NCBI GenBank assembly: GCA_001603115.1
Contig: LVBG01000011.1
Coordinates: 17,722-81,721 of the forward strand
Source: Spirochaetales bacterium Spiro_05
GTDB lineage: Bacteria; Spirochaetota; Spirochaetia; Sphaerochaetales; Sphaerochaetaceae
Reading direction: 5' to 3'
DNA length: 64,000 nt
Both the position numbers and the translations under genes were made by a program. The stretch's first letter is position 1, and each line of letters opens with the position of its first letter. Of the stretch, positions 38,688 through 47,041 are shown one piece after another. The notes beneath the pieces were generated by a model. The model made no database searches, had not been told where the DNA came from, and saw only the letters and a list, made by a program, of their open reading frames with translations.

Positions 38688-39425
38688 ATGCAAGACCTCT
38701 ATCCATACATCTTCAAGCGCAAATCCTTCCATCGGTTCGAGCCTTTTGAGCCCTTAAGCCAGCAAGAGAAGGAATCTCTGGTTGGGCTCTTTGCCTCTGT
38801 TGCTCCCTTGGATGCTTCAATCGAAACCAAGTTCTTGCTCGTTCCAATCGAGGAAACCACCTGTAAGCGCGGCGAGTACTGCATCATGCTCTACAGCGAG
38901 CAACGGGGAACATATTTGGAGAACGCAGGCTACATGGGAGCCCAGCTCGACCTTCTTCTGGCAAAACAGAATATCGGATGCTGTTGGTATGGTGTGGGAA
39001 AGCCTATGCAGGATGTGTGCGACGGACTTCGGTTTGTCATCATGCTTGCCATCGCCAAACAGGAGCCTTCCTCGTTCCGCAAGGACTACACCAAATCCAA
39101 ACGAAAGCTGGTTGGTGAAATCTGGAAAGGGGAGGCCATGCCTTCCGTAGCTGAGGTGGTGCGCTATACCCCCAGTGCCTGCAACACCCAGCCCTGGCTG
39201 GTACGGAAGGAAGGTCAGCACCTGTTGGTATTCAGGGTATCTGGAAAGCGTGGCATCATGAGCAAGGCTTTGGTCGGGTACTACAACCGAATCGATGTGG
39301 GCATCTTTCTATGTTTTCTTGAATTGTGTCTTGACCATGAGCGTGTATCCTACACACGCTCCCTGGTATATCATGACCCAACAGGTACAGGACCGTTCGT
39401 GTGCGCTGAATACACTATCGGCTAG
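38688..39425 (+). CDS. Nitroreductase family protein
   Basis: FKRKSFHRFEPFEPLS; PSACNTQPWLV; FMN nitroreductase-like two-half architecture. Confidence 0.82.
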   Translation: MQDLYPYIFKRKSFHRFEPFEPLSQQEKESLVGLFASVAPLDASIETKFLLVPIEETTCKRGEYCIMLYSEQRGTYLENAGYMGAQLDLLLAKQNIGCCWYGVGKPMQDVCDGLRFVIMLAIAKQEPSSFRKDYTKSKRKLVGEIWKGEAMPSVAEVVRYTPSACNTQPWLVRKEGQHLLVFRVSGKRGIMSKALVGYYNRIDVGIFLCFLELCLDHERVSYTRSLVYHDPTGTGPFVCAEYTIG

Positions 39426-39532
39426 ACATTGGACAAGTTTTGTTGCAATTTCTGTGAGTTTTCATATAGTATGATACCGAAATACTGTGCATTATCACCT
39501 CAGGTGGAACGATCGCTGCAGGAAGGAGCAGG

Positions 39533-42247
39533 ATGCGTAGCGCGCGAAAACTCGTTTCGATCAAGAGTAGGCTGATCATCCTCTTTACTGCCATTCTCGT
39601 GGTTTTTTTGGCAGGAATCGGAACGCTTACGTATCTTCGGTGGGCCTCCTCTGCACGGATTACGATGCAGAACATCAGCGATACCCTCAGCAACTCCTTG
39701 CAGGACCAAATCCAAGCTTTTTTCCAAACTCCCTTGGAAGTGAATCAGGTAAGCCACACCTTGATTGAGAAAAAGACCGTTGATCTTTCTGACCCGCAGA
39801 TCCGGGATACCTATTTTGCCAGTCTTCTCTCTTCCATTGAAGGACCCATCTACAGTCTCAGCATCGGAACCAAAGAGGGGTACTACTATGGGGCCCGAAA
39901 GAATGTGGAGGCTGTGGTGGAGCTCATGCACAATGATATCCAAACCGGGGGAAAATCTTGGTACTATGCGTTGAACGACGATTTTTCTGCAGGCCAGCGT
40001 GTCGTGGAAGCAGGGCTATTCGACCCAAGGACCCGACCTTGGTATCAGGCAGCAGCAGAAAGGAAAGCCCCGGTTTTCTCTCCGGTTTACAAGCACTTCA
40101 TCATGAATGATCTTACGATAAGTGCAGCGACTCCCCTCTACGACAAGGATGGGGAGTTGCAAGGAGTCCTGGGCACCCATCTCTTGCTTATCGACCTTGG
40201 TTCCGCTCTTGCAGATGCCGTTGCTCTTTTTGACGGGCAGGCAATCATCGTGGAAAAGGAAACTGGCTTGCTCATAGCCAACTCTCTTGGGCTGGACAGC
40301 CATGTTGTCTCAAGTGATGGTCAACTGCACCGAAGCCACATTTCCGAATTGCCTACAGCAGCCTTTGCTCTTGCATTCGAAGAGGCTGTCTCCCAGCCTG
40401 CGACAAATCTAATGCAACGAAGGGAGTATGAACGCTACCAAATCACCACCCAAAGCCTATCCTATCCGGGTATCGACTGGCTGGTGATTACTGCCATTCC
40501 AAACTCCTTGCTCTTTTCTCACGTGCAAGAGACTCTTGTGGTCACCATCCTGCTTACGCTGCTCGCCGGTTCCCTTGCGGCAATGACCTATCAGGTGTTT
40601 ATCGGACATCTGCTCAGGCAGGTTGATGCGCTTCTCAAGGTCTCAGAAGCATTGGCTGCAGGAGACCTTACCAAACGAGTGAACGTCACCAAGGATGATG
40701 AAATCGGGTCTATTTCCCACAGTCTCAATCACGTTGCCGATGCGATGCAGCTGTTGATCAACAACCTTGAACAACAGGTGGAGGAGCGCACCAAGGCACT
40801 ACATCAGGCAAACCGAAGCTTGGAAGAGAACACCCTGCAGCTTGAGTTGTTGCTCAACTCCACAGCTGAAGCCATCTATGGGATCGATTTGCAAGGGAAG
40901 TGTACATTCTGCAATCGCAGCACGCTTCAGATTCTCGGTTTTCACTCCATAGACGAAGTACTGGGCAGAAACATGCACCAGCTCATTCATCACAGCAAAG
41001 CTGACGGCACACCCCTGTCGATAGAGGAGTGCAAGATTTTCCATTCCATGCACCAAGGAGCGGGCATCGAATCTGAGAATGAGGTGTTCTGGAAGGCAGA
41101 TGGGACCAGCTTCAACGTCTCCTATCACTCCTTCCCACAGATCCGTGAGGGAATCGTAGTTGGTGGGGTGGTCTCCTTCATGGATATCACCGAACGCAGG
41201 CGAAAAGAGGACCAAATTGCCTATCTGGGCAATCATGATGCTCTGACCGGCTTATACAACCGCAGCTACTTTGAGAAGGAGTATCCTCTCTATGACACTT
41301 CTGAGCATTGGCCCCTTTCCCTCATCTTTGCCGATATCAACGGCCTGAAGATGACCAATGATATTTTTGGTCATCAAGCAGGGGATAAGCTGATCAAGAA
41401 AGCTGCAGAGATTCTCAAGAAGAGCTGTTCAGACCATGATGTGGTTGCACGCACCGGTGGGGATGAGTTCATCCTGCTGCTCACCAAAACCACGCATGAA
41501 CAGGCTGAAAAAGTCATTGCGGACATTCGTTCTGGCTTCGCCAATGCCCGTATTGAGGCAATCAAGTGCAGTATCTCCTTGGGCAGTGAAACGAAGCATG
41601 CTGAGGGAATGAGCCTAGAGGAAGTCATGGCCAATGCCGAGAACGCCATGTACCGCGACAAGAACGGCAATCGTGTCGCAGTACAGAATGATCTTATCAA
41701 TACACTGCAAGAGACGTTGCATACGCGAAGCAGACGTGAAGAAGAACACTCTGCTGCAGTGCAAGACCTCAGTTGCAGACTTGCCCTTGCATTGGGGGTA
41801 TCAGAAGCTGAGCTCAATACCATAAGCCGGGCAGCTTACCTGCACGATATCGGCAAAATTGCGCTCAGCGAGGAGCTGTTGCACAAAGAACAGTTCACCT
41901 CAGATGAGTACGAGCGCATGAAGCAGCATCCGGTGGTCGGCTTTCGCATCCTCACCCTCTTTGATGATACCCTCGACTTGGCAGAGGCTGTCTACAGTCA
42001 CCATGAGAAGTGGGATGGTAGTGGCTATCCCCGTGGCCTGAAGGGAGAGCAGATCCCCTACCTTTCCAGGATCATGGCGGTGGTGGAAACCTATGATAGG
42101 ATACTCAATCGAACGAATCTTCCGACTCATCTGCGCAATGCCCATGCCCTTCAGGAAATTCGGGAAGCATCTGGCTCGCAGTTCGATCCTGCCATCGCCC
42201 AGGCCTTTCTTGAGATGATGCAACCAAACCAGGTCAAGGAGCGTTGA
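39533..42247 (+). CDS. Membrane sensor with Cache-type domain, HAMP, PAS, GGDEF and HD-GYP domains
   Basis: DALTGLYNR...RTGGDEFILLL; AAYLHDIGKIALSEELL...HHEKWDGSGYPRGLKGEQIP; PAS-like ELLLNSTAEAIYGIDLQGKCTFCNRS. Confidence 0.93.
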   Translation: MRSARKLVSIKSRLIILFTAILVVFLAGIGTLTYLRWASSARITMQNISDTLSNSLQDQIQAFFQTPLEVNQVSHTLIEKKTVDLSDPQIRDTYFASLLSSIEGPIYSLSIGTKEGYYYGARKNVEAVVELMHNDIQTGGKSWYYALNDDFSAGQRVVEAGLFDPRTRPWYQAAAERKAPVFSPVYKHFIMNDLTISAATPLYDKDGELQGVLGTHLLLIDLGSALADAVALFDGQAIIVEKETGLLIANSLGLDSHVVSSDGQLHRSHISELPTAAFALAFEEAVSQPATNLMQRREYERYQITTQSLSYPGIDWLVITAIPNSLLFSHVQETLVVTILLTLLAGSLAAMTYQVFIGHLLRQVDALLKVSEALAAGDLTKRVNVTKDDEIGSISHSLNHVADAMQLLINNLEQQVEERTKALHQANRSLEENTLQLELLLNSTAEAIYGIDLQGKCTFCNRSTLQILGFHSIDEVLGRNMHQLIHHSKADGTPLSIEECKIFHSMHQGAGIESENEVFWKADGTSFNVSYHSFPQIREGIVVGGVVSFMDITERRRKEDQIAYLGNHDALTGLYNRSYFEKEYPLYDTSEHWPLSLIFADINGLKMTNDIFGHQAGDKLIKKAAEILKKSCSDHDVVARTGGDEFILLLTKTTHEQAEKVIADIRSGFANARIEAIKCSISLGSETKHAEGMSLEEVMANAENAMYRDKNGNRVAVQNDLINTLQETLHTRSRREEEHSAAVQDLSCRLALALGVSEAELNTISRAAYLHDIGKIALSEELLHKEQFTSDEYERMKQHPVVGFRILTLFDDTLDLAEAVYSHHEKWDGSGYPRGLKGEQIPYLSRIMAVVETYDRILNRTNLPTHLRNAHALQEIREASGSQFDPAIAQAFLEMMQPNQVKER

Positions 42248-42669
42248 TGATGTCCAGGACGGTGCTTCTTCTTGTTTTGCTTTTGGGTACGCTTGCCAGC
42301 TTGGGTGCTGAGATAGCACCTGAGGAGTACCAGAAGATGCAACTCAGCTCTGAGGAGCATCTGGAAATCCTGGTCCGCTCGGTTTCAAAAAAGTCATGGC
42401 TCTTCAGTCGGGAGACCAATGTAACCGTGAACGCTGAGGTTATGGTTGTTCACCGCAGCAGGACCGGCCTCAGGGAAGGTGACCAGATTACCATAGCTTA
42501 TACTCATTCCAAGCTTCGCAAGGGGTGGGCGGGTCCGCGGCCGATTCCCATCCTCAAGCGCAAGAGCGAAACTTCGGCCTTCCTTTCCTTCGATGAGCGA
42601 AAAAAGGTCTATGTGCCCTCAGCACGGGGCTATTCGTTCGAATCGCTGATCATACCCCCTCTCTTCTGA
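42244..42669 (+). CDS. Hypothetical secreted protein
   Basis: 141 aa with signal peptide; overlaps the sensor stop codon. Confidence 0.65.
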   Translation: MMMSRTVLLLVLLLGTLASLGAEIAPEEYQKMQLSSEEHLEILVRSVSKKSWLFSRETNVTVNAEVMVVHRSRTGLREGDQITIAYTHSKLRKGWAGPRPIPILKRKSETSAFLSFDERKKVYVPSARGYSFESLIIPPLF

Positions 42670-42735
42670 GGACCTTTTGGGGATATGTTTTGCCTTTTGC
42701 CCGTTCCTTCAGTATCATGAAGGGAGGAGGAAGCC

Positions 42736-43089
42736 ATGTTTGAAGAACTGAAAGCACGATATGAAAGTTTGGGTACAGACGCAAGCGAAGAGCAGATCAG
42801 GCTCACCAAGGAGGCTTTGGGTCGCCGGCAGTACATGCCAGTGCTCCTTCTCCCTATCCGTGATTTTTTCTCGTTTACCAAGGCCGATATGCTTGCCGAG
42901 TTCGAACGGGTCGTGGCATTGCCGCAAGAGAGCGAGGAGTTGAAGGCTGTAGTAGGCCTGAAAAGTGGGAATGAGGTGAAAGAGAAACATCTGCTCACAC
43001 TGCTCAACCAGTATGAGATTCTGCGCGGCCTTCGCACCGGTGATGGTGATGCATGGGCTCTGGTGAACGAACTCTACGAAGACGATTGA
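42736..43089 (+). CDS. Hypothetical protein
   Basis: 117 aa, SD GGAGGAAG before ATG. Confidence 0.65.
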   Translation: MFEELKARYESLGTDASEEQIRLTKEALGRRQYMPVLLLPIRDFFSFTKADMLAEFERVVALPQESEELKAVVGLKSGNEVKEKHLLTLLNQYEILRGLRTGDGDAWALVNELYEDD

Positions 43090-43093
43090 CGCC

Positions 43094-43780
43094 ATGATCC
43101 ACTGCACAGCTTGTGCTGATGGCACCTCTCCGTGCCTCCATCATGTACCGATATTTGCTCATTTGGAACCACAACAGATCCATCAGGTTCAGCAACTCAT
43201 CATTCAGCACCAACTTTCTGAGGGAGAGGTGCTCTTTCGTGAGGGTGATGCCTGCCAGTCTTTGTATATTATTCGCACGGGCTCGCTCAAATTGGTGCGG
43301 TATGGCAGTGACGGGAAAGAGTATCTCTTGGATACCCTCTTTCCCGGTGACTTCTATGGAAGCGACCAACTATTGGGCCTGGGCGAGGTACGCGAAAGCG
43401 GCATTGCAGAGCAAGAGGTGGGTATTTGTACCATCCGCGGAGAAGACCTGAAGAAATTGATGCTGCAGCAACCGGAGATTGGGGTGAAGATGATGCTCTA
43501 TCTGAACTCCAAGCTGGAGCAGTACCGCCTCCAGTTGGAGATGCTCTCCACCAAGGATGTGGAGAAGCGCATCTGTATGTACCTTGCTGAACGAGCAAGG
43601 AAAACCAGTTCACTCTCCCTATCGCTGACGCAGGAGGATATCGGCAATGCCATCCACCTTACCAAGGAGACGGTGAACCGAAAGCTTGCAATCCTCCAGC
43701 AAGAGGGTATTGTGGAGGTCTCGGGAAAGAAAAAGATTGCCATCCTGGACCTTGGTTTGCTCAAGAGGCGTGCTTTCTGA
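43094..43780 (+). CDS. Crp/Fnr family regulator, candidate 4Fe-4S FNR type
   Basis: N-terminal HCTACADGTSPCLHH cysteines and internal EVGICTIRGEDL Cys; LTQEDIGNAIHLTKETVNRKLAILQQEGIVEV HTH. Confidence 0.92.
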   Translation: MIHCTACADGTSPCLHHVPIFAHLEPQQIHQVQQLIIQHQLSEGEVLFREGDACQSLYIIRTGSLKLVRYGSDGKEYLLDTLFPGDFYGSDQLLGLGEVRESGIAEQEVGICTIRGEDLKKLMLQQPEIGVKMMLYLNSKLEQYRLQLEMLSTKDVEKRICMYLAERARKTSSLSLSLTQEDIGNAIHLTKETVNRKLAILQQEGIVEVSGKKKIAILDLGLLKRRAF

Positions 43781-43796
43781 AAAGATTTGGGCAAAA

Positions 43797-43810
43797 TTGA
43801 TTTGAATCAT
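43797..43810. promoter_or_regulatory. FNR-type box upstream of the flavodiiron operon
   Basis: TTGAT-TTGA-ATCAT (one mismatch to TTGAT-N4-ATCAA); TACACT -10-like element at 43833-43838 puts the box near -41.5. Confidence 0.65.
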
Positions 43811-43937
43811 ATCCTGTACTCTGTTCCTCGCCTACACTTGGCTCATACAAGATGGACGAGGAGACGACCTGTTCCATCAGATGTCGGTAGGTGAGCCCAC
43901 CGCCCACCTTGAGGCAACCCATCATCGCGGTGAGTGT

Positions 43938-44192
43938 ATGCTGTTCATTGGTATCGATGCAACGCTAGCCACCATACTTTCGGTGCTTTATACTTGCCAC
44001 AAGGATGCGTTGATTACGGCATTCCCCCTGATGAGGGAGAAAGCCACCCCCGCTTCACTGGCAAGGCTGGAGGCTTTGGGAGCAGGCCATGAGGCTGGCG
44101 ATGTCAAAAAGTGCTTGGTTGAGGATGGATTCCTGCACATCTGCAAGGAAAGAAACATCCTCTTTCCATTCTATGAAATAGGAGCAACATGA
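43938..44192 (+). CDS. Hypothetical small protein, translationally coupled to FprA (start 43881 also possible)
   Basis: 84 aa from ATG 43938; ATGA overlap with the next gene. Confidence 0.6.
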   Translation: MLFIGIDATLATILSVLYTCHKDALITAFPLMREKATPASLARLEALGAGHEAGDVKKCLVEDGFLHICKERNILFPFYEIGAT

Positions 44193-45376
44193 TGAAACGG
44201 ACGGTAAAGAACAATGTGTCGTGGATCGGAAGGATCGACTGGGAGTTGAAGACCTTCCATGGGGATGACTATTCGATCAACCATGGATCGAGCCAGAATG
44301 CGTATCTGATCGAAGAGGAGAAGACCGTCCTCATCGACACCATCTGGAAGCCCTATGAGAAGGAGTTCCGTGACAACTTGGAGAAAGAGATCGATCTCTC
44401 CAAGATTGACCTGATCGTCATGAACCATGGGGAAGTCGATCACAGTGGGGCGCTTCCCTACCTGATGGAGAAGATTCCCCAGACCCCGATCTACTGCACT
44501 GCCAATGCAGTCAAGTCCTTGGTTGGCCAGTACCACCATCCTGAGTGGAACTTCAAGGTGGTGAAAACCGGGGATTCGGTGGATATCGGCAACAACAAGA
44601 AACTCGTGTTCGTGGAGATGCGCATGCTGCACTGGCCTGACAGCATGGCCACCTATCTCACCGAGGACAATATTCTCTTCTCCAACGATGCCTTTGGGCA
44701 GCACTACGGGGTGGAGGAGCTATTCAACGACAAGGCCGACCAATGCCTGCTTGCAGAAGAGGCAATGAAGTACTATGCCAACATCCTCACCCCCTTCTCT
44801 GTCTTGGTGAAGCGAAAGATTGAGGAGATTGTGAAACTCAATCTGCCGATCGACATCATTGCTCCCAGCCATGGAGCCATTTGGCGGGACAATCCGCTGC
44901 AGATTGTGGAAAAATATGCCGCTTGGTCAGATGCCTACCAAGAGGATCAGATCACCATCATCTACGACACGATGTGGGACGGCACCAAAAAGCTTGCTCA
45001 TGCGCTTGCAACAGAAATACAAGCGCTCAGTCCTGATACGGTGGTGAAGGTGTTCAATATCAGCCAGACGGACAAGAATGACATCATGACCCAAGTCTTC
45101 AAGTCCAAGGCTATCGCTCTTGGATCTCCAACGGTTGGGAAATCCATCCTCTCATCGGTAGCTGGTTGGATTCACTTTCTCTCAGAACTGCAGTTCAAGA
45201 AGAAGAAGGCAGCAGTCTTCGGCAGTTACGGCTGGAGCGGGGAAGGCAACTCGGTATTGCGCGAAGAGCTCACCAAGGCAGGGTTCTCAGTGGTGGGGAG
45301 CGAGGTGAAGGTCAACTGGACCCCTACCGAAGAGCATCTGAGCGAAATGCAGACTATTGCACGCGAGCTCGTGTAA
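44189..45376 (+). CDS. FprA-family A-type flavoprotein (flavodiiron protein)
   Basis: INHGSSQNAYLI, MNHGEVDHSGALP (HxExDH), DNILFSNDAFGQHYG, flavodoxin domain IIYDTMWDGTKKLA. Confidence 0.95.
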   Translation: MMKRTVKNNVSWIGRIDWELKTFHGDDYSINHGSSQNAYLIEEEKTVLIDTIWKPYEKEFRDNLEKEIDLSKIDLIVMNHGEVDHSGALPYLMEKIPQTPIYCTANAVKSLVGQYHHPEWNFKVVKTGDSVDIGNNKKLVFVEMRMLHWPDSMATYLTEDNILFSNDAFGQHYGVEELFNDKADQCLLAEEAMKYYANILTPFSVLVKRKIEEIVKLNLPIDIIAPSHGAIWRDNPLQIVEKYAAWSDAYQEDQITIIYDTMWDGTKKLAHALATEIQALSPDTVVKVFNISQTDKNDIMTQVFKSKAIALGSPTVGKSILSSVAGWIHFLSELQFKKKKAAVFGSYGWSGEGNSVLREELTKAGFSVVGSEVKVNWTPTEEHLSEMQTIARELV

Positions 45377-45959
45377 GGCCCAGATCAAGGTAGCGGTACA
45401 GATACCGGCAGGCGATCGAGCAATAGGGACTCCAGAGTTTTCCTCGTTGTCTGATCGCTTCCTCTTTGTCTGTTCCATAGACCGACACGAAAGCCTGCCT
45501 CAGTGCTCCATCCTCATAGGGGAGAATGTCAGGTCGGTCGAGCACGAAAAGCAGATACATCTTGGCAGTCCAGGCCCCTATACCCTTGTGCTTCGTAAGC
45601 TCTTTCATGCATTCGCCATCGCTGAGTGAGCCAAGCTGTGACAGGGCCTCTTCGTGTGTGCTGAGGTAGGAGGCGAGCTCCTTGATCGTCTGCGCTTTTC
45701 GTCCGGACAGGCCGCATCCACGCAACGCTTGCTCGTCTGTCATGTTCAGTGCCTCCGGCTTGGGTTCTCCCCCGACCAGGTTCCGCACTCGCTTGGCGAT
45801 GGTGTCTGCGGCCTTGGTGGAGAGCATCTGTCCGATGATGGCCTCTACCAAGAACGCGAACCCATCTGTTGCAAGGTGGTGGGGAAGCGGTCCAACTGCT
45901 TCCATGACGTTTGCGAGGAGTGGGTCTGCTGTTTTCAGATATGCTGTTTCCCTTTCCAT
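45354..45959 (-). CDS. DNA-3-methyladenine glycosylase II-like (HhH-GPD)
   Basis: FLVEAIIGQMLSTKAADTIAKR, LRGCGLSGRKAQTIKELA, LTKHKGIGAWTAKMYLLFVLDRPDILPYEDGALR. Confidence 0.93.
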   Translation of the reverse strand: MERETAYLKTADPLLANVMEAVGPLPHHLATDGFAFLVEAIIGQMLSTKAADTIAKRVRNLVGGEPKPEALNMTDEQALRGCGLSGRKAQTIKELASYLSTHEEALSQLGSLSDGECMKELTKHKGIGAWTAKMYLLFVLDRPDILPYEDGALRQAFVSVYGTDKEEAIRQRGKLWSPYCSIACRYLYRYLDLGLTRARVQ

Positions 45960-46047
45960 ATGCTCCCAAGCATAGGGCCTGGAGGGCTCTCTTTCAATGG
46001 TGCCGTGCCTTTTCCCTGTCCGGAAAGTGTGGTACAGTCAGCTTGAA

Positions 46048-47007
46048 ATGCATATGGATGCCATAGCTTACCAAGCCCTCAATTTTGAAACGCTGCTCAA
46101 CTGCCTCGGTGGATCGGAGGCGAAAGCTCTGGAAGCTTTTGCCAAGGCGGAGAGGCAGCAGCTCGTGCAGGAACCCCTCTCTTTGCATATCGATGCCTAT
46201 GCACAGCTGCTCGGCCTCGATGCAGATGCTGTCAGCCGAGCCTATTGGCGTTGTCGACCCTTGTTTGAATCGATGGATGAGAAGACCATCATTCTTGGGT
46301 GGGACAGTCCGGCATGGCCGAAGATGGTGGATAGTTTCGCCTTCCGCCCCCGGTTTCTCTATGTGCAAGGCAGAGTACAGCTGCTCAGTGAGCCCTCGGT
46401 ATCGGTCATCGGCACCCGTTCTCCCTCTCTGGAAGGAAAGAAGCTTGCCCTGCAGACCTCCCAGGCTCTTTCCAAGGCTGGTTATATTGTGACCAGCGGT
46501 CTTGCCCTCGGCATTGATGGGGTTGCCCACAAGGCTGCTCTGGCATCCGGGTCTCCCACCATAGCGGTAATCGGAACCCCACTCTCTTCTGCCTATCCTC
46601 CAGAGCACGCAGAACTGCAGGCCCAGATTGCGAAGTCTGGGGTGGTCGTAAGTCGTTTTGCACCTTCCACCACTACCCAGAAGTGGCACTTTCTCTTGCG
46701 CAACCGCCTGATGAGTGCACTATCGGTTGCTTCCATTGTGGTGGAGGATCGTGATGGGGGAGGGGCGGTGAGACAAGCTTCCTTTGCATTGGAACAGAAG
46801 AAGTACCTTTTCCTCTACCAAAGCAGTGTGGACAACCACGCCGTTCTTTGGCCGAGACAGTTTTCCAACAAGAGCCGGGTGTTCACCATCAAGAAGCCTG
46901 AAGACCTTCCCCGGGTTCTCACCCAAGCAATGAAAGATCGGCTTTCCCTTGGCAAGAAGAGTGAAAAGCCGGTGCAACTGGACCTCTTCTCCGCTCCTTC
47001 TCCTTGA
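46048..47007 (+). CDS. dprA: DNA-processing protein DprA-like; start approximate
   Basis: VSVIGTRSPSLEGKKLALQTSQALSKAGYIVTSGLALGIDGVAHKAAL; RNRLMSALSVASIVVEDRDGGGAVRQASFAL. Confidence 0.88.
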   Translation: MHMDAIAYQALNFETLLNCLGGSEAKALEAFAKAERQQLVQEPLSLHIDAYAQLLGLDADAVSRAYWRCRPLFESMDEKTIILGWDSPAWPKMVDSFAFRPRFLYVQGRVQLLSEPSVSVIGTRSPSLEGKKLALQTSQALSKAGYIVTSGLALGIDGVAHKAALASGSPTIAVIGTPLSSAYPPEHAELQAQIAKSGVVVSRFAPSTTTQKWHFLLRNRLMSALSVASIVVEDRDGGGAVRQASFALEQKKYLFLYQSSVDNHAVLWPRQFSNKSRVFTIKKPEDLPRVLTQAMKDRLSLGKKSEKPVQLDLFSAPSP

Positions 47008-47041
47008 CATGAAATCGAGTAGGGGACTACTATCGGGTATT

